The position numbers were made by a program, and so were the translations under genes. Below the pieces are notes generated by a model, which searched no databases, was not told the origin of the DNA, and worked only from the letters and a program-made list of their open reading frames with translations. From contig CANRJE010000033.1 of the NCBI GenBank assembly GCA_947630865.1, forward strand, positions 1-11,967: 11,967 nucleotides of DNA, read 5' to 3'. This DNA comes from an uncultured Bacilli bacterium (GTDB lineage Bacteria; Bacillota_I; Bacilli_A; RF39; UBA660). Positions within the stretch are counted from its first letter, which is position 1; every line of letters begins with the position of its first letter. Shown piece after piece: positions 4,896 through 11,967 of this stretch.

Positions 4896-7076
4896 ATGAA
4901 AAAAGAGAATAGAGTTAAAATTAGTAATCTACTTTTAATAATAGCTCTTTTTTTCTTTGGAATTATAATATCTCGGGTTTCTTTTTTAGCTTTAACAAAA
5001 GAAGTTGATAATATTGATATTCAGAAATTGGCTTCTAAAAGAACTACTAAAACAACAATTTTAAAGGCTAATCGAGGAACTATTTTTGATAATTCAGGTA
5101 ATATTTTAGCACAAGATGTTTCAAGTTATACTTTAATTGCCTATCTTGATCCATCAAGAACAACAGATAAAGATAATCCTCAGCATGTAGTAGATAAAGA
5201 AGGAACAGCCTTGGTTCTATCAAAACTTTTAAATATGAAATATGAAACAGTACTTAGCTATTTACAAAAAGAGGGAGTTTATCAAACAGAGTTTGGTACT
5301 AATGGACGTGGTTTAACGGAGTTAGAAAAAGATACTATTTTAGCAACTAAATTACCTGGTATTGACTTTATTGAAACAACAAAGCGTTATTATCCCTATG
5401 GAGAGTTTTTATCATATTTAATTGGATATGCAAAAATTAATGAAGACGGAACAATGAAAGGGGAACTAGGAATTGAAAAATCTTTTAATAAAGAATTAAC
5501 GGGAATTGATGGACAAACAATTTATCAAAAAGATTTAAGAGGTTATAAAATATCAGGAACTAGAGAAATAACAACTGAAAAACAAGATGGAACGGATATT
5601 TATTTAACAATTGATAACAATGTTCAGTTTTTTATTGAAGATGCTATTCATAATTCAATTCAAAATTTTGATTACGATGAAATTGATATAGTAGTTGCTA
5701 ATGCTAAAACAGGAGCTATATTAGGTTATGGAACAGCTCCAAGTTTTGATCCTAATATTAGAAATATAGAAAATTATATGGATCCTAATTCAAGTACAGC
5801 TTTTGAACCTGGTAGTACGATGAAGATTTATACTTATATGGCAGCTTTAGAAGCAGGTGTTTATAAGGGAAGTGACACTTATTTATCAGGTAAATTTACA
5901 ACGAAAGATAATACTGTAATAAGAGATTGGAATCGTAGAGGTTGGGGTTGGATTACTTTTGACCAAGGATTTATCTATTCTAGTAATACAGCGGTTGTAA
6001 ACATTATGAATAAATATTTAGAGCCAAATTATTTAAAAACATATTTAAAAAAACTAGGTTTTGGAAGTAAAGTAAATGTTGGATTAAAAGATGAAGCTAG
6101 TGGTAAAGTTAATTTCCGTTATGAAACAGAAGTTTTCAATGCTGCTTTTGGACAGGGAATTACAACAACACCACTTCAACATATTAAAGCTTTAACAACA
6201 ATTGCTAATGATGGGGAACTTTTGAATCCTTATATTATTGAAAAAACTGTTGATAGTAATGGTAAAGTAACCGAGAATAAAAGAAATAGTTTAGGACGTG
6301 TTGCCTCATCTAAAACCGTTGAATATATGAAAAATTTAATGTGGCATACAATCAATGATTCAGATGGTGCAGGACATGGATATTATCTTGAAGGATATGA
6401 TTTGATTGGAAAAACAGGAACAGCTCAAATTGCTAAGGAAAATGGTCAAGGATATTATGGAGGAGATAAAAACGTTATCAGAAGTATTTCTATAATGTTT
6501 CCAAAAGATAATCCTGAAATAATTATCTATGGTGCAGTTAAACGTTCTGAAACAGCAACAGCATTGACTCAACCTATAAAAGCAATCATTCAAAATATTT
6601 CTAAGTATTATAATATATATGGTGAATTAGAAAAAGAATCAAAAGAATTAAAACAAATAACCAATTATACTAATAAAACAGTTCTTGAAGCGAAAGAAGA
6701 TTTGAAAAAATTTAGTATAGAGCCTGTTATAATTGGAAATGGAGAGATAATTACATCACAGTATCCTCTTAATACCAATGTTACGAAAGGTGAAAGAGTC
6801 TTTTTAGTAACCAATTCTAAAGAATATACAATGCCAAATGTAAAAGGTTATTCAAAAATAGATTTAGAAATTTTATTTAAATATTTAAATCTTTCTTATA
6901 ATTTAAAGGGAAATGGTTATGCTGTTAGTCAAAGTATTCCAGCTGGTACTAAATTAACTAACGATATGAGTGTTGAAGTAGAACTTCAAAGTAAATTAGT
7001 TGAGAAAAAAGAAACAGAAAAAAAAGAGTCTTCAGAAGACGAAAGTGAAGATTCTAAGGAAGATACAGATACATAA
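4896..7076 (+). CDS. ftsI: Division-type class B penicillin-binding protein with two PASTA domains (FtsI/PBP2B/PBP2x)
   Basis: This D,D-transpeptidase cross-links septal peptidoglycan outside the membrane. The 726 residues show an N-terminal membrane anchor (about 11-33), a dimerisation/pedestal domain starting RGTIFDNSGNILAQD (60-74), and a transpeptidase domain. Catalytic motifs are complete: STMK (S307, K310), SSN (362-364) and KTGT (506-509). Two PASTA repeats follow (about 588-643 and 644-698), then an acidic/Lys tail. The start is the ATG at 4896 behind AAGGA with only 3 bases between, a weak arrangement. It would be the fourth gene of the mraZ transcript, but an IS110 element now lies directly upstream, so expression depends on read-through or an IS-borne promoter. 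SpoVD, its sporulation paralogue, has the same plan and cannot be excluded. Confidence 0.93.
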   Translation: MKKENRVKISNLLLIIALFFFGIIISRVSFLALTKEVDNIDIQKLASKRTTKTTILKANRGTIFDNSGNILAQDVSSYTLIAYLDPSRTTDKDNPQHVVDKEGTALVLSKLLNMKYETVLSYLQKEGVYQTEFGTNGRGLTELEKDTILATKLPGIDFIETTKRYYPYGEFLSYLIGYAKINEDGTMKGELGIEKSFNKELTGIDGQTIYQKDLRGYKISGTREITTEKQDGTDIYLTIDNNVQFFIEDAIHNSIQNFDYDEIDIVVANAKTGAILGYGTAPSFDPNIRNIENYMDPNSSTAFEPGSTMKIYTYMAALEAGVYKGSDTYLSGKFTTKDNTVIRDWNRRGWGWITFDQGFIYSSNTAVVNIMNKYLEPNYLKTYLKKLGFGSKVNVGLKDEASGKVNFRYETEVFNAAFGQGITTTPLQHIKALTTIANDGELLNPYIIEKTVDSNGKVTENKRNSLGRVASSKTVEYMKNLMWHTINDSDGAGHGYYLEGYDLIGKTGTAQIAKENGQGYYGGDKNVIRSISIMFPKDNPEIIIYGAVKRSETATALTQPIKAIIQNISKYYNIYGELEKESKELKQITNYTNKTVLEAKEDLKKFSIEPVIIGNGEIITSQYPLNTNVTKGERVFLVTNSKEYTMPNVKGYSKIDLEILFKYLNLSYNLKGNGYAVSQSIPAGTKLTNDMSVEVELQSKLVEKKETEKKESSEDESEDSKEDTDT

Positions 7077-7077
7077 A

Positions 7078-7103
7078 AAAGATTGAACCAAAATTCAATC
7101 TTT
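7078..7103. terminator. Bidirectional terminator ending the PBP and HerA-like genes
   Basis: A 10-bp perfect stem (AAAGATTGAA / TTCAATCTTT) with a 6-base loop is followed by T-rich sequence on both strands. It starts one base after the PBP stop codon (TAA at 7074-7076) and overlaps the stop of the convergent ATPase gene. It closes the division cluster: no mraY or murD follows. Confidence 0.88.
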
Positions 7104-8862
7104 ATTTTATTTCCACGAACCAATTTTTAGAAATATCAACATTATTACTTTCAGGATTAGGATTAGGTTTATCAACTTTAACCATTGTAGGTATTTTAAA
7201 AGCTTGACCAAAAACATAACAATAACCTGGTTGAATAATTTGTAAACGTTTACCAATTTCATCAGTCATAAAAGGAATTAACTTTTTAATATATTCTAAA
7301 TCTTTTGGATGTGTCATTTTAAAAACTAAAAAGTTATTAGCTTGTGATAAAGATGTTTCAGATAATTCACTAGGTCTTTGAGAAATCAATCCTAAGAGTA
7401 TACCATACTTTCTTCCTTCTTTACTAATACGTTCAAAGATATTATAACCTAGTAATTCAGTATCTCCATCATTTTGAACATAACGATGAGCTTCTTCTAA
7501 AATAATATTCATTGGAAAATTACCTCTAGGTTTATAATTTTTTAATACATCAAATAACATTTTACAAATAATTTTAACAATAGTTTTAGCAAATCGATCA
7601 TCTACATAATTAATATTAAAATTTATAACTTGAGCTTTACGATTATTTTTAATCAAAAGACTATTAACAAAACTTTCTTTAGTAATATAATTAGGATAAT
7701 TAAAGTAGTTATTATATTCACTCTTAGCAAGAGTATGAATTCGAACCTTTAATAAATTGTTATTATCATAAACGCGTTCACTTTTAAATAAACCTTCACT
7801 TATAAGAGCAAAATCAATAGCATTTTCAATATCTTTTAAGGTATATGTAACTTTAGTGTTAGTATTAGCATCTTCTTTAGTATCTAATAAGAATTTACTA
7901 AAAAAGTCGGTTAATAACTCCATTTCTCTTAATTTGCCATCAGCATCAATTATTAAACAATGTTTTAAAGCTCGATTATAACCAGGTTGAGGTAAAATAG
8001 TATCAAGACTTAAATCAGAAGTTTTATAGAAAGCTAAAATAGAAAATATTTGGTCTCTTATTTGAACTGCTGGTCGTCCACTTAAAAGAATATCCATAAT
8101 GGCTCTTGCTATAATATCATTTTTTATTTTTAATATACTTTCATTTTCCTGTTTAAAAATCTTAACAAGTTCCAAAGCTTTTTCAATTATTTTTAATTGT
8201 TCAGGAGTTGTAGCATTTAATAAAATAGCTAAATCATCAACATCTAAAAGGTGAGGGGGTATTCTTAAAATATCACTTTCTTTTTCTAGATTAGTTGTGT
8301 AACTTTTATAAGTAATATAGGGATTAATTTCGGTTAATTTACTAAAAGCATTATGATATTCTCCGTAAGTATCAAATATAAAAATGTTAGCTTTATAGGG
8401 AATAATTTTAGCATTTTGAAATAGTTTTTGAATAATTGTAGCAATAGACCATGATTTACCAGAACCTGTTCCACCTAAAATTGCAAAATGTGAACTGAAA
8501 AAGTTATTAATATCAAAATTTATTTTAATATCATTATAAATTGGACTATATCCAAGTTGTAAAGTTTTAGTAATTTGAGTTTCTTGACTTAATATATAAG
8601 AAGCCTTAGTTTTATCTAATAAAAATACTAATGATTTTAAACTTGGTTTCGTAGTTACTCCATAGATAAATTTGTCATTGATGATTTCTCCAACTAAATT
8701 AACATATACTAAATCTTCTTTAATATTAGTTATTTCTCCAATAATTATTTTTTTATCTTGAAAAGCAACATAAGTATTTATTAAATTAGTAGTATTTAAA
8801 ACATTATTATCTAATTTAAACACTACAATATTTTCTGTTATCTCAATTATTTTCCCTATCAT
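7102..8862 (-). CDS. HerA/DUF87-family hexameric ATPase (translocase-like)
   Basis: The 586-residue protein begins with a small beta-barrel of HAS-barrel type (about 1-70). The ATPase has Walker A GGTGSGKS (130-137), FIFDTYGEYH (161-170), Walker B IILEEAHRYV (453-462), and the following GLISQRPSEL segment (491-500) with the sensor Gln and Arg typical of HerA/VirB4-like ATPases. HerA hexamers pump DNA, often with the NurA nuclease or with SIR2 or other effectors in defence systems. No such partner is adjacent; neighbours are a division PBP and RNase HIII, both with separate transcription. Its role here is therefore open, with DNA repair or segregation as guesses. The start at 8862 is supported by GGAGAAG (8873-8867), 4 bases upstream. 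A TATTAT (8894-8889) upstream may be its -10, but the -35 is poor. Confidence 0.88.
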   Translation of the reverse strand: MIGKIIEITENIVVFKLDNNVLNTTNLINTYVAFQDKKIIIGEITNIKEDLVYVNLVGEIINDKFIYGVTTKPSLKSLVFLLDKTKASYILSQETQITKTLQLGYSPIYNDIKINFDINNFFSSHFAILGGTGSGKSWSIATIIQKLFQNAKIIPYKANIFIFDTYGEYHNAFSKLTEINPYITYKSYTTNLEKESDILRIPPHLLDVDDLAILLNATTPEQLKIIEKALELVKIFKQENESILKIKNDIIARAIMDILLSGRPAVQIRDQIFSILAFYKTSDLSLDTILPQPGYNRALKHCLIIDADGKLREMELLTDFFSKFLLDTKEDANTNTKVTYTLKDIENAIDFALISEGLFKSERVYDNNNLLKVRIHTLAKSEYNNYFNYPNYITKESFVNSLLIKNNRKAQVINFNINYVDDRFAKTIVKIICKMLFDVLKNYKPRGNFPMNIILEEAHRYVQNDGDTELLGYNIFERISKEGRKYGILLGLISQRPSELSETSLSQANNFLVFKMTHPKDLEYIKKLIPFMTDEIGKRLQIIQPGYCYVFGQAFKIPTMVKVDKPNPNPESNNVDISKNWFVEIK

Positions 8863-8963
8863 ATTCTTCTCCTAGTATAAGTTTATCATAATATTTGAAA
8901 AATTGCATTAATAACTTGAAAAAATTCTATTTTTATAATATTAAAATTACTAATAATATACAT

Positions 8964-8992
8964 AAAAAAATCACTAAATAAGATTAATGATT
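8964..8992 (-). terminator. Rho-independent terminator of rnhC
   Basis: On the minus strand a 9-bp stem with one G-U pair (AATCATTAA / TTAGTGATT) and a short loop runs directly into seven T residues. The stem contains the TAG stop of rnhC. It separates rnhC from the HerA-like gene on the same strand. Confidence 0.75.
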
Positions 8993-9915
8993 CTTTCAGT
9001 ATTTTTAAAATTAAGTTTAGCAATTTCATTTAGTTTTTCTCTTCCATATTTATCAACAATTTCTCTTCCAATTTTGTCAACTTCACTTCCAGCTCCTTTT
9101 GGAAGAGGAATATTTAGACTATCAGAGATTTTATCAAATTCTTTTAAAAAGATATAACGACTTATAATACTACTAGCAGCAACAGCCATATTTTTATCTT
9201 CAGCTTTAGTAATAAATGTAATTCCTCTTTGAATTATCTTTGCATCTTTTAAATATTCATAATAACGATTCTCTCTTGCAAATTCATCAACTATAATATA
9301 ATCAACATTTGGCTTTTCTTTCATAATATCATATAAAACTTTATTATGCATGATAGCTTTAACTTTATTCATATTGTATTCTTTATGATTTTTATTGTAA
9401 TCAGAATTATTTAAAATTAAACTCGTATACTTAATTCTTTTAGCAATTAAAGGTGCTATTTCTTTTATTTTTTCATCGGTTATTTTTTTACTATCTGTAA
9501 CTCCTAATTCTTTTAAGAAGGGGACATCTTCTTTTTTTACATAAGAAGCAGTTACAACGATTGGACCAAAATAATCTCCTGTTCCAACTTCATCACTACC
9601 AACAGAATTACAGTCCATATAATTATTATTATTTTCAACTATATTCATTTTTTTTGTTTCTTTAGTTTTAGTCTCAGAATTGGTAACAATAGCTTTTCCT
9701 GAATTAATTTTTTCTGTTTCAATCCAAAATTCACTTGCTATATCAGCATCTTTTCCTTGAAATACTGCTTTCATTGAAGTATAAAGAGTTACAACGGTAT
9801 CTCCATCATCTGCTTGAAAAATAGCATATTGAGGTGTTTTTTCTCTTTTCATATCCTCATAAAATTTAACCATCTTATTTTTAGTTTTTTCACATACTTT
9901 TAATGTAATTGTCAT
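8974..9915 (-). CDS. rnhC: Ribonuclease HIII
   Basis: RNase HIII cuts RNA in RNA-DNA hybrids, such as primers and R-loops. The 313 residues have the HIII plan: an N-terminal TBP-like substrate-binding domain (about 1-80), a polar Asn/Lys/Thr linker (about 80-100) and an RNase H fold. Catalytic motifs are GSDEVGTGDYFGP (106-118, D108 and E109), TDSKKI (140-145), IIVDEFA (207-213, D210) and AEDKNMAVAASSIISRY (238-254). The GTGDYFGP form and the N-terminal domain separate it from RNase HII. ATG at 9915 is the likely start, although only a weak GTGA precedes it. The leader contains a 7-bp inverted repeat (9929-9947). The gene has its own terminator and is divergent from the thioredoxin-fold gene. 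Confidence 0.95.
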   Translation of the reverse strand: MTITLKVCEKTKNKMVKFYEDMKREKTPQYAIFQADDGDTVVTLYTSMKAVFQGKDADIASEFWIETEKINSGKAIVTNSETKTKETKKMNIVENNNNYMDCNSVGSDEVGTGDYFGPIVVTASYVKKEDVPFLKELGVTDSKKITDEKIKEIAPLIAKRIKYTSLILNNSDYNKNHKEYNMNKVKAIMHNKVLYDIMKEKPNVDYIIVDEFARENRYYEYLKDAKIIQRGITFITKAEDKNMAVAASSIISRYIFLKEFDKISDSLNIPLPKGAGSEVDKIGREIVDKYGREKLNEIAKLNFKNTERIINLI

Positions 9916-9928
9916 AAAATCACGTCTA

Positions 9929-9947
9929 ATTAATCTTCTTGATTAAT
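9929..9947. repeat. Inverted repeat in the rnhC leader
   Basis: ATTAATC, five bases, GATTAAT forms a perfect 7-bp dyad 13-31 bases before the rnhC start. It could be an operator or an RNA hairpin near the ribosome binding site. In AT-rich DNA it may also be chance. Nothing else gene-like is seen between 9948 and 10065. Confidence 0.4.
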
Positions 9948-10065
9948 CCCTTTCTATTTATTTTTATTTAAAAATCATCTTTAATTGCTTTTTTTGTTTT
10001 ATGAATGGCCTCTTGCCAAAATAATTATATAAAATAAGTCATTATAAATCAAGATATTAAAAATA

Positions 10066-10094
10066 TTGTTGAATTAAAAAAAATATGTTATACT
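10066..10094 (+). promoter_or_regulatory. Extended -10 promoter of the thioredoxin-fold lipoprotein gene
   Basis: TTGTTG (10066-10071), 17 bases and TATACT (10089-10094) preceded by TGT give an extended -10 promoter with a modest -35. The ribosome binding site AGGTGG follows immediately, so the leader is very short. Confidence 0.65.
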
Positions 10095-10110
10095 TAATGA
10101 GGTGGTAGAG

Positions 10111-10770
10111 ATGAAAAAAATAAGATTTTTAGTATTAATTTTTTTAGGAGTACTATTATTAAGTGGTTGTAAAAAAGATGGAGATGCTATTTTATTTAAA
10201 AAAGAATATGAAGGATTGAATAGTAATTCTAATTATAGAAGTGTTTCAATACCTGATGAGAATCCAATGGTTTATATAACTGATAAGGACTTAGCTAAGA
10301 AGATTGAAGCCAAAGAAGATATGGTTGTATATTTTGGTTTTAATCGTTGTCCTTGGTGCCGTAGCATTATTGGTAATTTATTAAAAGCTAGTTCCGATTT
10401 AAAAATTGATAAAATTTATTATTTAGATATTTTAAATATAAGAGATACTAAAACTATTAATGATGATGGTGATGTAGAAATTGAAACTAAAGGGTCAGAT
10501 GGCTATAATGAGGTTGTTAAATTACTTGGTGATAATCTAGCTGATTATGTTGTATCTTCAAAAATTGTTGGTAAAAGAATTTATGCTCCTAATATTTTAG
10601 TTATAAAAAATGGTGAAATAAAACCTGTTATAACTGGTATAAGTGATTTACAAAATGATTCTAAAATGGAATTAACTGATGAAATTAATGAAGATTCTTA
10701 CAATAAGATTTATAAATTATTAAGTCAATATGCAGAAGCTCCTTCTTGTGATGGCAAGGAAGGTTGCTAA
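10111..10770 (+). CDS. Thioredoxin-fold lipoprotein with CPWC active site
   Basis: The 219-residue product starts with a lipoprotein signal peptide: MKK, a hydrophobic core and the lipobox LSGC with Cys20 as lipid anchor. A thioredoxin-like domain follows with MVVYFGFNRCPWCRSII (71-87), in which C80-P-W-C83 is the redox pair, and a later cis-Pro-like APNI segment before a beta strand ending in KNGEI. It should act outside the membrane on disulfides of exported proteins, as oxidase or reductase; the direction cannot be told. A second Cys pair ends the protein (SCDGKEGC, CX5C). ATG at 10111 is chosen because AGGTGG (10100-10105) fits it; the GTG at 10102 lies in that site. The gene is monocistronic between its own promoter and terminator. 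Confidence 0.82.
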   Translation: MKKIRFLVLIFLGVLLLSGCKKDGDAILFKKEYEGLNSNSNYRSVSIPDENPMVYITDKDLAKKIEAKEDMVVYFGFNRCPWCRSIIGNLLKASSDLKIDKIYYLDILNIRDTKTINDDGDVEIETKGSDGYNEVVKLLGDNLADYVVSSKIVGKRIYAPNILVIKNGEIKPVITGISDLQNDSKMELTDEINEDSYNKIYKLLSQYAEAPSCDGKEGC

Positions 10771-10799
10771 AAAGATAAAAATAGAAAAGAAGTTATAAT

Positions 10800-10823
10800 A
10801 AAAGTAGACAACCGTCTACTTTT
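10800..10823. terminator. Bidirectional terminator between lipoprotein and permease genes
   Basis: A perfect 10-bp stem (AAAAGTAGAC / GTCTACTTTT) with an AACC loop is followed by ATTTAT, and has A-rich sequence before it. It lies 29 bases after the lipoprotein stop and 22 bases beyond the end of the convergent permease gene. Confidence 0.85.
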
Positions 10824-10845
10824 ATTTATATATTATTAAATTTTT

Positions 10846-11967
10846 TTATTTTTTCTTTTTAGAGTTCTTTTTAGTACTCTTTTTTGAAGTTTTAATTATA
10901 ATTTCTTCTTCATCTTCGTTTACTTTTTCGTTATCGTTTTCAACTGATATTTCTTCTTTTTCGTTTGGTAAAATTAAGTTTAAGATAATTCCAACAATAG
11001 CAGCAAGACTCATACCAGAAATTGTAATTGATAAATCACCACTTACAATAGCAACAGCAGCTCCACCTAAACCTAAGACTAACATGGAAGATGCTACTAC
11101 AACATTTTTAGCTTTTTCAAAATTGACTTGATTTTTAATTAAAACTTTTAAACCATTTACAGCAATAAAACCATAAAGTAGTAGGGAAACTCCTCCTAAA
11201 ACAGCATTAGGAATTGTTGAAACTAAAGCTGTAAATTTACCAAGAAAACCAATACAAATAGCAAATATAGCAGCAAGACCAATTACCCAAACAGAAGCAA
11301 CTTTAGTTAAACCAACAACTGATGTATTTTCACCATAAGTTGTATTAGCAGGACCTCCTATCAAGCCAGCTGAAAAAGTTGCAATACCATCACCTAATAA
11401 AGTTTTATCAAGTCCAGGATCTTTTAGTAAATCTTTTCCAATTATATTACTTAAAGAAGTATGATCTCCAATATGTTCACACATTGTAACTAAAGCAATA
11501 GGAGCAATAGTTAATAAAGCACCAAAACTTGGAATATAATCAACAAATGGAAAAACGAAATCAGGCATACTTATAAATGCAGCATCAAGAACAGACTTAA
11601 AATCAATCATACCAAGAATAACAGCCATGATATAACCTGAAATAATTCCAATTAAGAAAGGAATAACTTTCAAGAAACCTTTAGCTCTAGTCATGACAAT
11701 GGCTGTAACTAAAAAGGAAACTAAAGCAACAGCAATTACTTTAAAATCGAGAGGTGTTCCACTTGCTAAACCAATTTGACTGATAGCTGATGGAGCAAGA
11801 CCTAAACCAATAATCATAATCATTGGTCCAATTACAACAGGTGGTAATAATTTATGAAGCCAATTAGTTCCAACAAATTTAATAATGATAGCTACAATAA
11901 CGTAGATAAGACCTACAACCATAATACCAGTCATAGCTCCACTGATACCACCTTTTAAATAAGCAGC
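10846..11967 (-). CDS. uraA: UraA-type uracil/NCS2 permease, 5'-truncated by window edge
   Basis: The frame is open through the window end (AAYLKGGISGAMTGIMVVGL...), so the ATG at 11934 is internal and the N-terminus is missing. This is a polytopic NCS2 transporter, expected to bring uracil into the cell with protons. Diagnostic segments are TMCEHIGDHTSLSNIIGKD and YGENTSVVGLTKVASVWVIG. The two Glu residues in CEHIG and YGENT are 49 residues apart, the same distance as the substrate-binding E241 and E290 of E. coli UraA. By that alignment about 75-80 residues lie beyond the window. The C-terminus carries a long tail, first acidic, then Lys/Ser-rich (SKKSTKKNSKKKK), which is unusual for the family. 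Xanthine specificity is less likely given the GENT motif context, but cannot be ruled out. Confidence 0.9.
   Translation of the reverse strand, partial: AAYLKGGISGAMTGIMVVGLIYVIVAIIIKFVGTNWLHKLLPPVVIGPMIMIIGLGLAPSAISQIGLASGTPLDFKVIAVALVSFLVTAIVMTRAKGFLKVIPFLIGIISGYIMAVILGMIDFKSVLDAAFISMPDFVFPFVDYIPSFGALLTIAPIALVTMCEHIGDHTSLSNIIGKDLLKDPGLDKTLLGDGIATFSAGLIGGPANTTYGENTSVVGLTKVASVWVIGLAAIFAICIGFLGKFTALVSTIPNAVLGGVSLLLYGFIAVNGLKVLIKNQVNFEKAKNVVVASSMLVLGLGGAAVAIVSGDLSITISGMSLAAIVGIILNLILPNEKEEISVENDNEKVNEDEEEIIIKTSKKSTKKNSKKKK

Noticed and set aside
6360..6593. 77-codon minus-strand ORF inside the PBP gene
   Set aside because: Cys/Ser/Ile-rich shadow opposite the KTG region of a conserved domain.
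7102..9915. HerA-like ATPase plus RNase HIII as a two-gene defence system
   Set aside because: A terminator separates them, RNase HIII is a normal housekeeping enzyme with the usual motifs, and no other defence gene is nearby.
9948..10065. Riboswitch or small RNA in the gap between rnhC and the lipoprotein gene
   Set aside because: Only AT-rich sequence with no stable nested hairpins or known consensus.
1..11967. CRISPR array, tRNA or rRNA genes, code-4 TGA=Trp usage
   Set aside because: No regularly spaced repeats or tRNA/rRNA-like sequence were seen; ftsL ends with TGA in the right place and conserved Trp codons are TGG.

Overview
The window is AT-rich DNA from a low-GC Gram-positive bacterium (Bacillota, most likely class Bacilli or a close relative). 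The support is a dcw-type gene order (mraZ, rsmH, ftsL, division PBP), AGGAGG-type ribosome binding sites, RNase HIII, and a small acid-soluble spore protein of the SspI type behind a sigma-G-like promoter. That last pair suggests an endospore former. TGA is a true stop (end of ftsL) and Trp is TGG, so this is not a code-4 mollicute. The species cannot be named from the sequence.

Layout. At 1-1187 is the 3' part of a membrane M48 metallopeptidase, cut by the window's left edge. It converges on the sspI-like gene (1447-1223, minus) over a shared hairpin. Divergent from sspI is the cell wall/division cluster: a consensus promoter with MraZ-box repeats, then mraZ, rsmH and ftsL. The cluster is interrupted by an IS110-family element (about 3258-4890, transposase on the minus strand) and resumes with the class B PBP (4896-7076), which ends at a terminator. 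So mraY and murD do not follow here.

The right part holds single-gene units: a HerA/DUF87-type ATPase (minus), RNase HIII (minus, own terminator), a thioredoxin-fold lipoprotein (plus, own extended -10 promoter), and a UraA-type NCS2 permease (minus) cut by the right edge.

The most interesting part is the IS110 element. Its 305-base upstream end contains, on the transposase strand, a promoter-like pair followed by two consecutive hairpins with internal loops. This is the architecture of a bridge RNA (target loop, then donor loop). Parts of the loop strands match the DNA flanking the element and its own downstream end. The element sits directly before the ribosome binding site of an essential division gene, and its RNA may explain that choice. 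The gene products otherwise cover division and wall synthesis, DNA/RNA maintenance, redox chemistry of exported proteins, nucleobase uptake and the spore stage.
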